Shown piece after piece: positions 15,101-36,313 of a stretch of 64,000 bases of DNA (position 1 is the first letter of the stretch; the number at the start of each line of letters is the position of its first letter). The notes under the pieces are model-generated. The model searched no databases. It was not told the origin of the DNA and saw only the letters and a program-made list of their open reading frames with translations. This DNA comes from Prochilodus magdalenae (Eukaryota; Chordata; Actinopteri; Characiformes; Prochilodontidae), in contig JAMWET010000674.1 in the NCBI GenBank assembly GCA_024036415.1, forward strand, positions 393,501 through 457,500. The letters run 5' to 3'. The position numbers and the translations under genes are program-made.

Positions 15101-18100
15101 CTTAAAAACATCTAATAATGAATCGTGCGATGAAACCAAAAGACGTCTGGCACAAAAAGTTGCACATCTCACCTCTGCCTCCTCCAGGTCGAAGTGAGAA
15201 TAAACATTTCAGAGGAGAGCACTACAGTTCCTCTGCTCTGCGTGACAGCACAGAACTAACACCACTGAACCCAGTACTCACAAAGAGCTTGAGGAACTTC
15301 AGGATCCTCTTGTGAGTAAGGATGTAGAGTGTATTCCCTGTCAGAGGGTCGATCACCGGAAGTCTGTGGATCTTGTTCTTTAGCAGAGAAGACACAGCAT
15401 CGTACAGACTGGAAGGGAAGAGAGAAGAGCAAGTGAGTCCTACTCTAAATATGTCACTCCAGAGTAATCTCACCTACATAATCCATAATCTGAAATCCTA
15501 CTGAGATATGCAAAACATTACCTGGCATTAGGGGATATGTTAACAAGAGGTTTAAAGGAATCTTGCAGGTAGACCTCTATCAAGGAACATATGACAAAAT
15601 ATGAATTAACATGACATCCAGCAGTGACCGTGTACACCAGTTTGTAACACTATACACAGTTTCTCACCTCTCCATGTCTCGATTTTGTGTTCTTCTAACT
15701 CATATATCTGGACCTAAGACAAAGATCAAGAGACAATGATAGACCTTGGTATACCTGACTGAGGTCGTTTGCATTTGATCTAATCCATGCCAGACAATGC
15801 ATTCAAAACTAAAATATTTACATATGATTCCATTGTAATGAATAAAATATTTGCAAATGCTTTACTTTGACAAGCCACAAGTGTCTGAGGAGAAAATAAG
15901 CACTTACCAGAGGTGACTTGTAGTAGCGATGGAGAATATTGATGAAGTCTGTGATGGTTAGCATACCTATGAAAAATGGAAGTGTTTAGGACACAGCCTT
16001 AAGAGAGAATCAGACCCACACCTTGTAAACTTTAAGCCAGGATGGCAGCAGGGACAGTTACAGCAGCAGAAACAGCTGTTTGTTGTAGTTATTAAACTGG
16101 GCTTATTTTCACAGCTGTTGATGCTTAAAGTCCCAATAATAACAACCATGAATGCTCAGTCAGTATTACAAATACTTGAATTGCTTGTTTCAAACATTTC
16201 AGACGTTTCACGGTTCAGACCAAATGACCAAAATTTGGTGCGACCAAAGGAGGTGGTCTGGGTTTGGATCAAACTGAACCACGTTTTGGTTTGTCTACAG
16301 TGAACGTACACTTTTTAGGATGGTTCAAGTTATTATTTACAGGGTTAGGCTACTGTCACCCATTATAAAAAATAGAAAAAAGAAAGGAGCAATAAAGTAA
16401 AAAGGAGCAATGGTAGTAGATGAGAGGAGGAAACAAATTATTGACGAAAAGACTTTGGCAAATAGAAAGCTGGAAATGTGCTAGCTCCTGTCTAGTGCTT
16501 ATTAAATTATTTGCAAATTCGTTGTAATTCAGTTTTAAAATAAGAATACTCATAAAAGTCCATGGTCAGTGCATCTCCAGTAAAGACAATATTACAAAAC
16601 ACAAAAGCCACTTACCCACAAAGCATTGCTTCTTGCTGTCCCAGAGAGGGGCTGCTCTCACTCCATTGGAGACAAGAGCAAAGAATGCCTTTTTCACCTA
16701 GTGAAAGATTCACACAAGAAACGTGATGTTTTTTCTGTCACTCACTTACACTCCCGTCATAAGAAAACATCCACATTTTTATCAATAACTTTTCCAAATA
16801 ATAGCATTTTTGCACATAACCGGCTGTATTTGTTTTTCTTCTCCTTGCTCCAGCAGTTTTCTTACCTGTAGAGATGTGTCAAACACCACCAGTTTGGAGC
16901 TGGTTGGCACTAGGTCATAGCAGCGGTGAGACTTCATAAAGCGAGTGTACACATTGTGTTCAGGATCTAATAACATCAAAACTGAAGATTAGATAGAGGT
17001 TTAACCAAAATAAGATTAAAAAAAGGAACAAGAAAACATAAGGCAAATTCTCTTCCAGTTAATTTTTTTTACTGAGCCTCCTAAAGTGCAGGCTTTACAG
17101 GATGTTCCTGGAGTTGGGTGAACGTCACCACGTTTTGATGGAAAATTGCGGGATAAATCTTTTACATGATACAGGTAACACATGCTTAATATGACCAAAA
17201 TATAAAATACTGCAATGGGATAAAGACTTTTGAGCAGATGTGATCACAATTCCGTGTTCAGCTTCTTACCCTCTATGTGCGGCTCCTTTTTACCTTCCAA
17301 GTCATCAAGAACAGCAGGAACCTGAAAAACAGAAACACAAGACTTAGATAAATACAGGAGATAAGCAAACGCTCAAAACGCCTTTGTTGACAATGAACAC
17401 ATACTAGTGGCGTCTGTCTGCCCATCAGTCCCTCAAAAAACAACTAACGAGTCTACAGAGTTTAGTGATTTCTCTACACAAACCTACAAATTAAAACAGT
17501 AATTAACTGATTTGAATCTAAATATGTTTGAACAGGAAAAGCACCAAATTGGGCAGGAAACTGACCCACCAGGACCAGAGTTCATCACCCCTGTTCTATC
17601 AGATTCCATAAATTGTCCTTTTCAGAGAGTTCCCAGCATGCCACTTATTTTTAGCTCCGTCAAGCTGGATGTAACCTTTCTCTTTCTCACTAAACATTAG
17701 CGATGCAAGCTGTTTTGATAGGTCAGCCAGACTGTACCTCAAAACTATCATGCAGCATCCTATAGACTGATACACAAACATTTTGGTGTTGTTTGACACA
17801 CCAATACATAATGCCACACAGATTTTCAGGGGACATTTAAACCTCTGCCTGCACTGTGACCACTATTAAAGATTTCACCGTTCACAGACTCATTAGCTAC
17901 ACTGAAATGATAACCTTACGAGTTAAAGTATTGTTACTCTGACAATACAATAACCCACGTTAATGTGTCTTTCCTAAAAACATCTTGGGTAGAAGTACAA
18001 AAACATTACCTCCGAATAGAAAAGGGTTCGGAGTAGTGTGAAGAACTGAAACAAAACATCATAGTACATCCAGCATCTATCAGCAAGTGAACTAAAGGAT

Positions 18101-20571
18101 GTTCTTGATGTTATATTCATCTCTTTTTAAATTATTTTAGTCTAAAATAAAATGCTAAACTGATCAAAGTAGTACAGAAAGTTACATCAAGAAAACGATT
18201 ATTAATCGAATGTTAAAATACTACATGAAACTGAAAGTTTGATTTCATATCTCAAATATAAACATAGGAATAAAAAAAAAAGATTTTAAAATACTGAGTA
18301 ACATAATATCCTCAGTACAGTAAATGTAAAAGTAGCCAGCCAAAACTACCCAGCTCTGTTTACACTGCTTCTAATATCTCCAAATGACACATTGACTTTC
18401 AAATCAACTTTTAAATTAACTTAGACAGAAACAAACAGCAACCTGAGACAAACACTAAGTCATCGGTGACCCAACACGGGAACTACAAGACTTCCTCTTA
18501 CTACTGAGCAGCCTACAGTTCTATGTGAACAATTTAAATACATGAAATACGATCAGACAACTTGGACACGACCGTGTGTTTTGTTAAGTTACCTAGCTAC
18601 GCCCTTTCACTGAAACACACATCATGTTCAGCAAACATTGTACTGATGCTTACTAATATTTAGGAAACACTGGCACTGAGAAGAGTACACAATGCATGTG
18701 TACGAACTACCTGATCCATTACTTAGAAGCTTTAGTCATAGCTATATGGGCTTAAACTGTTTAAGTGCTTTTAACTCATACACAATAAAATATAAGTGTT
18801 GGCCGATATATCATCTATACTGGTGATACTGACACATCGTTATATAACTTTTCAGACTCGGCTGCTGAGTCAGTTTTAAATAAGGCTTTACTATGGACAT
18901 GAATTTTGAGCTGTCCAAGCTTCTCCAGTGCACCCAGCTCACTCTACAATAAAATTCCCCATAAGATCATTTGGTCCCTGCTTGTTTTTAGTTTGCTCAT
19001 GTTTACTCATGGTGTCCAGCCTAACAGTCATCTGCACTGTTAATTATATACTCAGTGCTTCAGACGGCGAGAACAGCTTAAAAGCCATAATAAAAAGCAT
19101 AATTAAAGATCTTCACTGTCCAAAGGAAAACAAATCTATAAAACGGCAACTTGACATGAAAAGACAAAAATGTTCTATACTTTTAATGCAAGAAATGCAA
19201 AGAGATTTTATTCCATGCAATTTCAGAGCATTTCTGTTGCTCCAAACATCATGACATTTTCACATAATTTTCTCAAATTAGGTCAGAAAATTAATTAGAC
19301 AAAATAGAAACACTCTGGGGTTTTTGGACAGAGATGAATGCTGCCCAAGCCTGTTGTCAGCCACATTTATGTTTATGATACTATCTAAAATTCCTTTTGG
19401 TGTTATTGTGTGAAAAGAAAACCAAACAGTTCAATAAAAACAACCAGCATCGGTTCTGTCAGACATTAACATCAGAGTACCAGACCACACCAAGCATGGA
19501 TCTATTAACATCAAAACTGTGGAAATATTTAGAAGATCAAGTGATCACGAGTGTGAACAGCATCGCAATGAATTACAAATCATGTGTACAGGAACCCTGA
19601 AAAAGAAGCACCTGAGCAATGGATATATTTCTTACATCAACACATCAGAAGACAAATACAGCTTTCAGTGAGACATCAGAGTGTTGACTCTTATTGTGGA
19701 GAAAGCCTGGATAAGGGTAACTGTGAAGCAGTGTTCATCAACCCTGGTACCCCTGCCCCATTTTACCACCTCTCTTTAACACAGCAAAGGGCTGTTAATG
19801 AGCTCATGAGGAGGATCAGAAGAGTTGAGAAGAGAGGAGCAGTGGGCCTTCAGGACCAAGACTGAGAAACACAGAGGTGTAAACGTCAAAGTCTGGAGCT
19901 GCACTTCTTACAAAGGTGTCGGCGAAGTTATGTTTGTTCATCATGAACTCAAAGGTGCATCAAAAGTCATTTAGGAATCAAACCTGCAAAAAGCCGCTCA
20001 AACAACAGAAGTAGATCTTACAAGGTAACGTTGTGAAACACAAGAGCCGCCTTATTTTAGGAACAGTACAAAGGTATGCAAACTACCGAGGTATGTTTGG
20101 TCTGTGCTAACCAGCCTTATCAAATAGACACGTTAGCAACAGTTAAACATACCACACCGTAATGAACAAATGCTAGTTAGCTCTGGTTAGCCTGTACTAA
20201 TTAGCACGCCAAGAACTTACCTACTGAACCTACTGAAGGTATTAGCATAACTCCAGCTAACAAGCTACTATTTACAGCTCTCCGACACGGTAAGCTAACG
20301 TTAGCTATCTGCAGAAGAAATGTAACTCGCAGTGGGTGGCAAACATTAGGGCTGTTTAAAGGCGCTGTTAAGGGTCTTTTAGACGCTGGTTTGAGGCAGA
20401 CAGGCAGAGTCCGACTGAAACTTATTCATTAAGCTAAACGAAGCTAAGCTAAGCTAAACACAGGGTGACAGCTCTGCTACGCTGGGCAAGCTCACTCATG
20501 AAGCGACCGCCTCGACTTCATTTCTCTTCACTCCTGAACTATATTTAAATAAAGGTACTCACACACTCCAT
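12177..20571 (-). CDS. prkag1: AMP-activated protein kinase subunit gamma-1
   Basis: Regulatory gamma subunit of the AMPK trimer. It binds AMP/ADP/ATP through four CBS domains and sets kinase activity to cellular energy. Coding exons, 5' to 3': 20563-20571, 17270-17321, 16866-16966, 16616-16697, 15908-15966, 15668-15713, 15522-15576, 15282-15408, 13960-14125, 13763-13800, 13411-13557, 12330-12429, 12177-12187. All phases agree, giving 330 residues (human has 331). The nucleotide-site arginines are in place in each repeat: [31 protein letters not shown] and VHRLVIVDD. So are the ribose-binding aspartates in TITDF, SKFDV and SLSDI. The conserved 38-nt exon (13763-13800) is retained. The start at 20571 encodes only MEC before the first intron. 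An optional 36-nt exon at 18010-18045 is in frame. The last exon adds only GTA after LTNGDN, and it is the least certain part. Confidence 0.94.
18010..18045 (-). other. prkag1: Candidate 36-nt cassette exon of prkag1
   Basis: Flanked by TTTTGTTTCAG on the acceptor side and GTAATG on the donor side. It is phase 0 on both sides and would insert [12 protein letters not shown] between MEC and VPAVLDD. Skipping it gives the length expected for the family, so if real it is probably alternative. Confidence 0.3.
19729..19873. repeat. Short hAT-like MITE
   Basis: The left end CAGTGTTCATCAACCCTGG is an imperfect mirror of the right end (reverse complement GTGTTTCTCAGTCTTGGTCCT). The layout, with an internal AGGGCTGTTAATGAGCTCA, is that of a common teleost non-autonomous repeat (recalled). 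No coding capacity. Confidence 0.55.
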
Positions 20572-20760
20572 GGTCCATACACACTACTCCGTGGGTGGTC
20601 TTCTGTTTCGGTTCCTTAACTCGCCCCTCACACCGTCCGTTCAGCACTTCCTTCGTCTCAGAACTCAGATAGACTCACCGGAGCAGCTCGCGCGACCCGG
20701 GAGGAAGTGACGGTGTTCAGGCTGCGTCCGAACCCGCACACAGGCGCACTGTAGGATCTA
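20572..20760 (-). promoter_or_regulatory. prkag1 promoter region, CpG-rich, ETS/CRE-like site
   Basis: The interval immediately upstream of the prkag1 start codon is clearly richer in CpG than its surroundings. It contains GGAGGAAGTGACG at about 20700-20713, an ETS-type GGAAGTG core joined to TGACG, a frequent arrangement in housekeeping promoters. No TATA box is evident. The start site itself cannot be placed. Confidence 0.45.
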
Positions 20761-21641
20761 CTGTACCCTGATACACTACACCACCGAGCGCACTGCGAAA
20801 GGCTGTGTACTGTTCTGAAGTACTATTTAGTGCCCCACTTCATAGCGATATACAGACAATTGTACAATTCTATAATATTCTTATGCTCCAAAACGAGTGA
20901 CCAGTAAGTCTGTTGATTTATGTGTACAGGAAAAAAAATTCACAATAATGTTGTGTAGGTATTAAGCAAAATACATAACTGAAAAATAGCCTGAAAAACA
21001 GACATATCTTTATATACACACATGGACGTAGTGTTTACTTATTGTTAGACTAGTACGTGTTTTAGTGGTGATATTGACAATCAGTTTTTTAGGGCAAATT
21101 CCAAAATTTTTTTTTAGGGCAAATTCCAATCCACCCCCCATCAGGGTTTTCATGAGGTCCTCATGTTCTTAAAAGGCACCTGATGGGATAAGACCAGTTA
21201 CGCATTTTACATATGATTGTAGTAGGCCTGGCATTTTTTTTTTTTACAAGAATTCTGGTTAAAATACTGAATCTACTGAAATACAGAGTCATTTCTACTA
21301 TTACATCAATAACATTCTGATAGAAAAGCATTTGAAATGTGTACCTAAATTCAATATATATTTCAACTGAAGTGCTTAAAATAATTAACTAGAACATAAG
21401 GTGTATTTTACTTTTCTACTCCTTGCGTTTATTTATCAGCATCATCCATTTTTTCCTGATAAAAAATAACATAAAAAAAGTCATTTCTGTTTCAACTGTA
21501 AAAATTAAAATGTGGGGGCAAATGTGTGTGTGCGTGCAGTAAATACTACATTTGTAAATCACTGTCTGCATGTGTCTTGCAAACCTTTAAGACGTTTCAA
21601 AGAATGAGGCAGAATTAAAGAAAAAATACTCAAAGTTTCAT
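20761..21641. other. Intergenic DNA between pa2g4 3' end and prkag1 promoter
   Basis: AT-rich, with no exon seen. It includes a short direct duplication of TTTTAGGGCAAATTCCAA around 21088-21130. Confidence 0.6.
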
Positions 21642-23380
21642 TTTATTTCATTAGTTGTAAAATAGTCCCATATGCTGGTTTTTCCTACAAAAACAAGGTT
21701 GTGTCAGTCTCAGGCACACCACATCAGGCCTTTAGGGATCGCCTGAGATAAGGGTGTGGGAATGGAACAAAAGACAGGCTAAACCAGACTTCGCTCACCA
21801 CAGCCACATCACATTCCACCTTATTTGCCCATTATTAACCTTCTAGGTCCAAACATCAGCCAAATCCTAAATCAAAGCCCAGACACTTCCCCTCAGCCCT
21901 TTCTGTGAAGGAAACAGGCCAAAAGCTATAGAACAGTTCTTCTGAACAGTCTGCCAGGAGTTACGCTCACCTTTATCTTATTCCTTAAACAAGCCAGATT
22001 ATATTTCTTATTTCATTTTCATGTCAAACATCAGTGAGGGTCATGTGCAAGATCAGCACAGCCCATTCATGAAGCTCAACAGCCCAGAATAAGCCCAATG
22101 GACTAGGATCAGATTCCTTTATTTGTGATGACCTTGCTTACAGAAAAAGAACCCTAGATCAGCACTCCTTATCAGAGCAGCTCTATGAATGCAGGCCCAG
22201 ATGCACCTCAGACAGGAGAGAAACCGACCTTACAACTGATCTTACCTACAATTTCTCAGGAAGACTTCCTACTGAATATGAAAAGATTCTGATCTTTTTC
22301 TTTCCAACAGCCTGCAGTCCAAACATAGCCCACGTTTTTGTGGTCTAGGGCATCTGGTGAGTGTGCAAGGAATAAAAAGAGGCCTGGGAAAGTGGCTAAG
22401 CGGTGACTTGGACCTGGACCTACTCTACCTTAATGTGGTGCTAAACTTCACTTGGGTTTGAACATGTTACTCAGAGCATGTGAGTAGTTTTTTTTTTACT
22501 GGACTGGGACTAGTTTCCTGATCCAATACAAGCTTTACATGAGACAAGCAACAAATCCTTTCTTCTTTCGTTTTCTTTTTTTGAAAAAAAAAAAAAAAAA
22601 AAAAATGTAAAGAGGATGAGAGAAGAGACAGAGCTGCCCTCAGGTTTAAAGCTCAGCCAGGCATAAGAGAAGACAGGGATGGCAGTTAACAAGGGAAACA
22701 CAGTTCCCAAAAGTTCTCACGAGTTCCCATTTAAAAATGGTCTAGTTTCACAAGTATGGACTGAGGAGGAGTCTTGTGAAGAGAATTCTAATTCTAATGC
22801 CCCAGAAAGCACTCCGGTCCTCCACGGAAAGGTTCCGGATCCATAAAATATAAAGATCTACTAGTCCTTAACCGTAGGAGGTTCTGCTTAGAAATCACAA
22901 CATTCCAACCCTGAGGAATGACAACAGATTTTGGTAAATGTTTCCAAACTACTTCAAACGACTGCAAGAGTCCTCTCTCCATAATTTAGCACAGTTTCAG
23001 TTCATAGATTAGGCCAAAACATTTGTTTATTAGAGCAACAATGGATATGGTGGAAACCGCGACTACAAAATGACTGTTTAATCACTTTCGTTTTTGAAAA
23101 GGTACGGTGTTCCAGTTTTCAGTGTAAAGCGATTCAAAAAGGTCAGAGCAAACAGATTCATATGAAAATCAGTATAAAGTCACCAACGTCCAATCTTAAA
23201 TTCATGTTCCAAGGGAAATACCCAGGTTGAGAGTGACTCTTGGTCAGTGTTTTCAATGGGCAAGAGGTTAAGAGTGGGACAAGACAAATTGAGGTTTTTA
23301 CGCTCTTAAGGTGTTATGCATTTGTGTACATGTGTATATGCGAGTGTGTACGTGAGTGAGTGCATCGTTTTTAGGGGTAT
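21642..23380 (-). other. Probable 3' UTR of pa2g4
   Basis: From the stop codon to a minus-strand AATAAA at 21642-21647, about 1.7 kb without coding signal. It includes a pure A-tract on the + strand at 22584-22605. Confidence 0.5.
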
Positions 23381-31510
<8,130 letters not shown>

Positions 31511-33428
31511 AAAATACAGGCCGCCTCGGCGAGCAGGGTTTAGCTTTAAAGGGATCCCTGACTGGTAATACCCGCATGCCTAAAAACAGCGTACGTGTCC
31601 AGTATAATTTAACATGACATATAATGTCCCGTTCATTACATTAAAAACATTACAAATCAGCAAAAATCCTCTAGTAGGCCACTGTTGTCGCACGCTGATG
31701 AGGTCATACAGTTGCATTGAAGTCAGTCCTACAAAAAAAAAAGTTTACTTGAGAAATGTAGATATAGCCAAAGCTGGACAGGCTGATTGAGATATTAGAG
31801 TTAAATGAGTCAGTGGACAAAAAAAGAGATATGCAGCAACAAAATGTATTGATTTAATTATAATTAAAGTATTTTGCTCAGAATATGCAACTTATTTGAA
31901 TGGTATTGGACACACACCATATCAGGGCCTTTATTTGTCTTCAAAAATCACACAGTATGTAAACAAGTAATTCTGAGCGGTTTGAGGTGAAATGTGCTGT
32001 TCTCAAGGAACCTACCGTATTTGTATAGTTGACAGTGGTGGTGCTGGGAGTCAGATGTCTGAGGACTTTGACTTCATCACAGAACCGTACTACATGAAAT
32101 GTTAGTAATATGCCGCCTTAAGTCTGAGACATTGTGTTGAACAAGTTTTGTGATAAAGGTTTGCCATTAACATGTATTTTAATGTATTACTTTTATCAGT
32201 TCATGACTGAAAGATATATGCAGGGAGCTGTGAGGCAGTCTATAGGGTTGGTAATAGGTCTGCATCAGGTTGGTATGACCCTAACAATAGTCTGGCAGGG
32301 CAGAACTGTCCCTACCGAAATCTGAACAAAATCACCTGTATTATCTTAGGAGCAAAGTTATGCTATATAATCCAAATGCACAATGTGTGTCTTATTTACC
32401 CATACAAATTATTTATTTATTTATTTTATTATTGTGCAGGCAGTGGTCACACACCCTCACTATTCATTAATTTTGCAATACATATTTTGCCCAGTATACA
32501 GCCCTGGGGTGGGAGCTGAAGGGATGGGGTGTTGTTGGAAGGGGGAAGGGTAAAGAGTGGGTTGTTCCTACCAAACTTTTGCCTATGATTTCACATTAAA
32601 GCACTCTGAACGACTAAAAGACTAATCATATTTCAGAACAGTCATCTTTTAATACACTAATATATGAAATCTGAAAACTAGCGCTACTAGATAGTAAATG
32701 AGTTATTAATAGTAGAAATTAAATAGTACACATATAAAATACTACACTACAAATACTAAACTTTGACTAGCTGAACAACTGCAACCTTTAGTGCACTATT
32801 TTGGCGTTAAAGCCATAGTACTCCCATACAGGGAGTAGGGAGCCATTTGTGATTCAACCAACATCAGTATATCACTATATTAATAATGATTTTTCTTTAT
32901 TATTAATATTATAACCTGCTGGTTATGTTTACATTAATAACTAATCCAAAAGCCTAAAAACAGGCTAGAGAATGTCTAAATCTATTTATCTAGTCCAGTT
33001 GTTTGTTTACTGAATTTCAAATAAAATAATAATTGTTTAATAATTGTGATCATGTTTGTGATACCCAGACAATTATTACTATATAATACAATGTTGACCT
33101 AATTCATTTTAAGATGGGCCATTTGTGAGGCATACCCAGATAACAGACACTTCTGGGCTGATTCTGGCATGAGTGTTGGTTGATTACTGAGCAGATGTTA
33201 GGCAGAAGGTACAGAAAAGGGCCAGAGGACATGCCATATGTAGCCGGGCCACATTTGGCAGTTCCACTCACTTTCAGTGTGTGGGCCAGATCTGGGCTGA
33301 TAACCCAGTCATATACTGAGTCAACACAAACTCAGGGATGTAGCCCACAAGTGGGCCAGACAAACTGGTACCAATAATGGGCTACCCAGGTACCAGAAAC
33401 AGCTTACACAGACCGTTAGCACAAAACC
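31511..33428. other. Intergenic DNA between erbb3 3' end and pa2g4 promoter
   Basis: No coding exon recognised. AT-rich. From about 33115 to 33400 there is repetitive text built on TGGGCCAGA and TGGGCTGAT words that resembles a dispersed fish repeat. Confidence 0.5.
33115..33400. repeat. Probable dispersed repeat rich in TGGGCCAGA words
   Basis: GGGCCAGA, TGGGCTGAT and CCCAGATA/CCCAGGTA words recur at irregular spacing, as in degenerate minisatellite-like fish repeats. No second copy in the window. Confidence 0.3.
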
Positions 33429-34381
33429 TTTATTCATGTGTGAGAAGGAAACAGATTTCAGACGTGCTGTATAAAAATATATCCACATATAGGCATACAG
33501 ATAACGAAAGGTACAATTACAGAACTGAGGAAATAAAACGACTTGTCCTGATAGGATGGACACAAAAGCATAAAGCTTGTTAACTGGCCATTTCATTTGA
33601 AATATTTCCCCTCAAGAAATTCCTTCTATACTGGACACAGTACACAAATACATGACCCCCCCCCACCCTTCCCCCTCAAAAGGAAACACTATTAAACTAT
33701 ATAAACCAGCAAAAACAAAAAGTTCAGTTCAACATTCAACTCATTTACACAAGTCTACCAAAACTGCTCAAATATTGCTATTGTACAGCTAAAACTAGAC
33801 TAGAATATCAGTTGTACAAAAATAGAGTTAAAAACAAATATCCCTGACACAAAGGAAAATTTGGTACACACTGATGGAATGCAAGCTGCCATGCTGAGAT
33901 GTGGAAGGTTAAATAAAACCTGTAACAGACATACTGATTCATAAATGCATTTAGAAAAAAAAATGTGTTCCTCAAAAATAGAAACTGATTTTTGTCCTTA
34001 AAGACGTGAAATATTTACTGACATTCACACATATTCGCATGCAAGCATCAGTACATCTGTAATAGCTCATTATCTGGTACTATGTTCCTTCACCGTGTTT
34101 CAAGAAAATAGAGGATAAATTCTGATGTAAATTGAGTCTCTGTGATCCTGGAATCATGCATTTGTATGTATTTACTGTCAAGACTGCTTTAGTCAAGTGC
34201 ATGTATAGTGCTTTCGTGGTTGCTACTTCTGCTTCATCAATGCTGACCATTTTTTTTCTTTTTTCTTTTGTTCCACTCCTCTCTGATACTTAATTTCACC
34301 CTTAACTTCTCTCACATTTACATATTTCATTCAATCAATTCAATACACACTCCCTCCCCCGCCCCCTCCCTCTGTCCTGTC
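33429..34381 (-). other. Probable 3' UTR of erbb3
   Basis: Stretches from the erbb3 stop to a minus-strand AATAAA at 33429-33434, about 0.95 kb. No open frame of note. Confidence 0.5.
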
Positions 34382-36313
34382 CTATGTACTCACTGCATTT
34401 GCTTTTGAATACATTCGACTGTGCCAGTAGTCAGGATTGTCGAAGCACCTGTCTCCACCTTCCTGGACCACACCCACACCTGCACGCACTTTGACATAAG
34501 GAGCAGTTCCAGGGTGGGGGTGCCCCCCAGTCTCCCTTTCACCAGCCTCCTGAAGGTTCTGGTACTCAGCACCTGAGCTGCCGCCTACTGCCAGAGAGTC
34601 CATATCCTCATATTCATACACCTCTCCTTCCCCACCCATCAAGCCCTGCAGCATCAGCGAGCGCCTCAACCTGGGCTGGCGGTTTGTGTATTGATACTCG
34701 TCCTCGTCATCCTCATCTTCTTCTAAGGATTTATTAGGAGAAATGTAGGTATCTGCTCTCAGGTGGCCAGCTCTGTGTGGAATGTTGTGTGCTGCATGTC
34801 CTGGGCCGCTGCGAATGTCCATGTATTCATACTGACGCTCCTGGTCCATGTCAGCCTCCGCGTACTCTGCCTCGCTGGAAAGTAGTTCTGCATCGCTGCG
34901 ACTTCTCTCATCCAAGGAGGACTGAGACACCCCTCCGCTGCTTTCAGAGTCCTCCATAGATGATCTTTTATTTGGGTGACTGGCACAGGCAGATTTGTGT
35001 ATGCTGTCTCCCCACATAGGATTGGAGATGGAACTGCATTTTGATGTTGTTCTCTGGCAGCAGCTTTGTTTCTGGCCCTGGATGTGTCTTATGGGGAGAC
35101 TCTGATTGTTCATGTACTCGTATTCTTCCTCAGCACTGTCATGCTCCTCTAATAGTTCACGTGAATTACCCTTAGACAACCTCACATGGGAAAGCCTCAC
35201 ACGGGGAGCCATGGAGAGCATGGATTCTGAAGGGAGAAGGAAGGAAGACATTATTATATGTCATTAATGATATGTTCAGTAATACAGAATAAACTTAGTT
35301 ATGTAGCTTCTAACAATCTAGGGAATACTATTATCTATAAAAATGGACAAAAGTATGTTGCATAACTAAAAATAGTGTTAGCAGTCAACAATTTTGCACA
35401 TACTCTGCACATTAGGGGTTAAGTGGAAACTATGGATATTAGACTCTTCCTGTATTCTGCGATTTCCTTCCAAATCACTGAAGTGAATGGTCAAGCACAA
35501 CCACTTACCTCTCTCTGGGCTATCACATAATCCTGGCAACACGTATCCATTTTGGTCTTCCTCTCCCTCTGTACACGGAGAAGGAGTATCGGGGATAGGT
35601 GTGTCTGGAGGACCTGATAGGCTGTCTCTCTGAGACATGTAGGCACTGTCCTCACGGTGCCGCGCCCTCCTTAGGCTGCCAACAGACGCAAAGTCTTCAT
35701 TCATTTCCATTTCCACCACGGTGCCACGTCCCTCAGAGCTCTCAGAAACAGTGCGAGCGGAGTTGAGACGTGAGCGTGAGGGCCACACCATCTACAGTAA
35801 GACATAAAGGCCGTCATAGTGAGCATAAGTGGCACATCAGAATCACACTGGTGCAGAATATACTAGCCGTGTAGTTGTAAAGCAGCAGCCTAGATCAAGA
35901 CATACCTGCGTGGAGCCCTCCACACTTGGGGTCATTGGCAAGTAACCTGTGGGACAGGATGGGCTGAAATTTGCCTGTGGGAATTAAAAACATGGGAATG
36001 ATAAAACAGATGAGTCCATCAGTGAATCACACAGGTTCACAGACACGTTTGACTTGGCTCTGCTCTCCAGCCACTTTGCAAGCCATTTCACTAAAGTTTT
36101 CCATATGTAGCCGGTGGGTATCCATCTTACCCTGTGGGTATCCACACGCAATCTAGGGAGACTTCTTGATGGAGTGAGGTACACAGGAGGTGTGTTCATG
36201 CCGTCTTCCAGCACCTCCTCTTCTTGGTCCTCTAGCCCTACAGCCAGAATATCCATCTCAGTACCCCGCTGATAGGCCTCATCAGAGGCAGGATCAGAAG
36301 CAGGGCACTCCCC
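34382..36313 (-). other. erbb3: erbb3 exons 25-28: signalling tail
   Basis: Exons: 36131-36313, 35906-35974, 35509-35791, 34382-35226. YxxM motifs, the docking sites of PI3-kinase p85, are visible as YLPM in exon 26 and YEYM, YEYM and YEDM in exon 28. Two related positions have lost the methionine (YQYT, YQNL). The last residues hold FDNPDYW, an NPxY-type site for PTB-domain adaptors such as Shc. The tail is acidic and serine-rich between motifs. Confidence 0.93.

Larger units (their letters stand above)
17322..20562 (-). other. prkag1 first intron
   Basis: Contains the 36-nt cassette candidate (18010-18045) and a small hAT-like MITE (19729-19873). No other coding exon was recognised. Confidence 0.7.

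Noticed and set aside
16195..16310. Possible MITE (CAGACCAAATGACCAAAATT and GGTTTGTCTACAGTGAACG)
   Set aside because: It resembles known fish repeats in style, but I could not find inverted ends or a second copy in the window.
19397..19865. Two + strand open frames (67 and 93 residues) in prkag1 intron 1
   Set aside because: No splice context or domain; the second runs into the hAT-like MITE.
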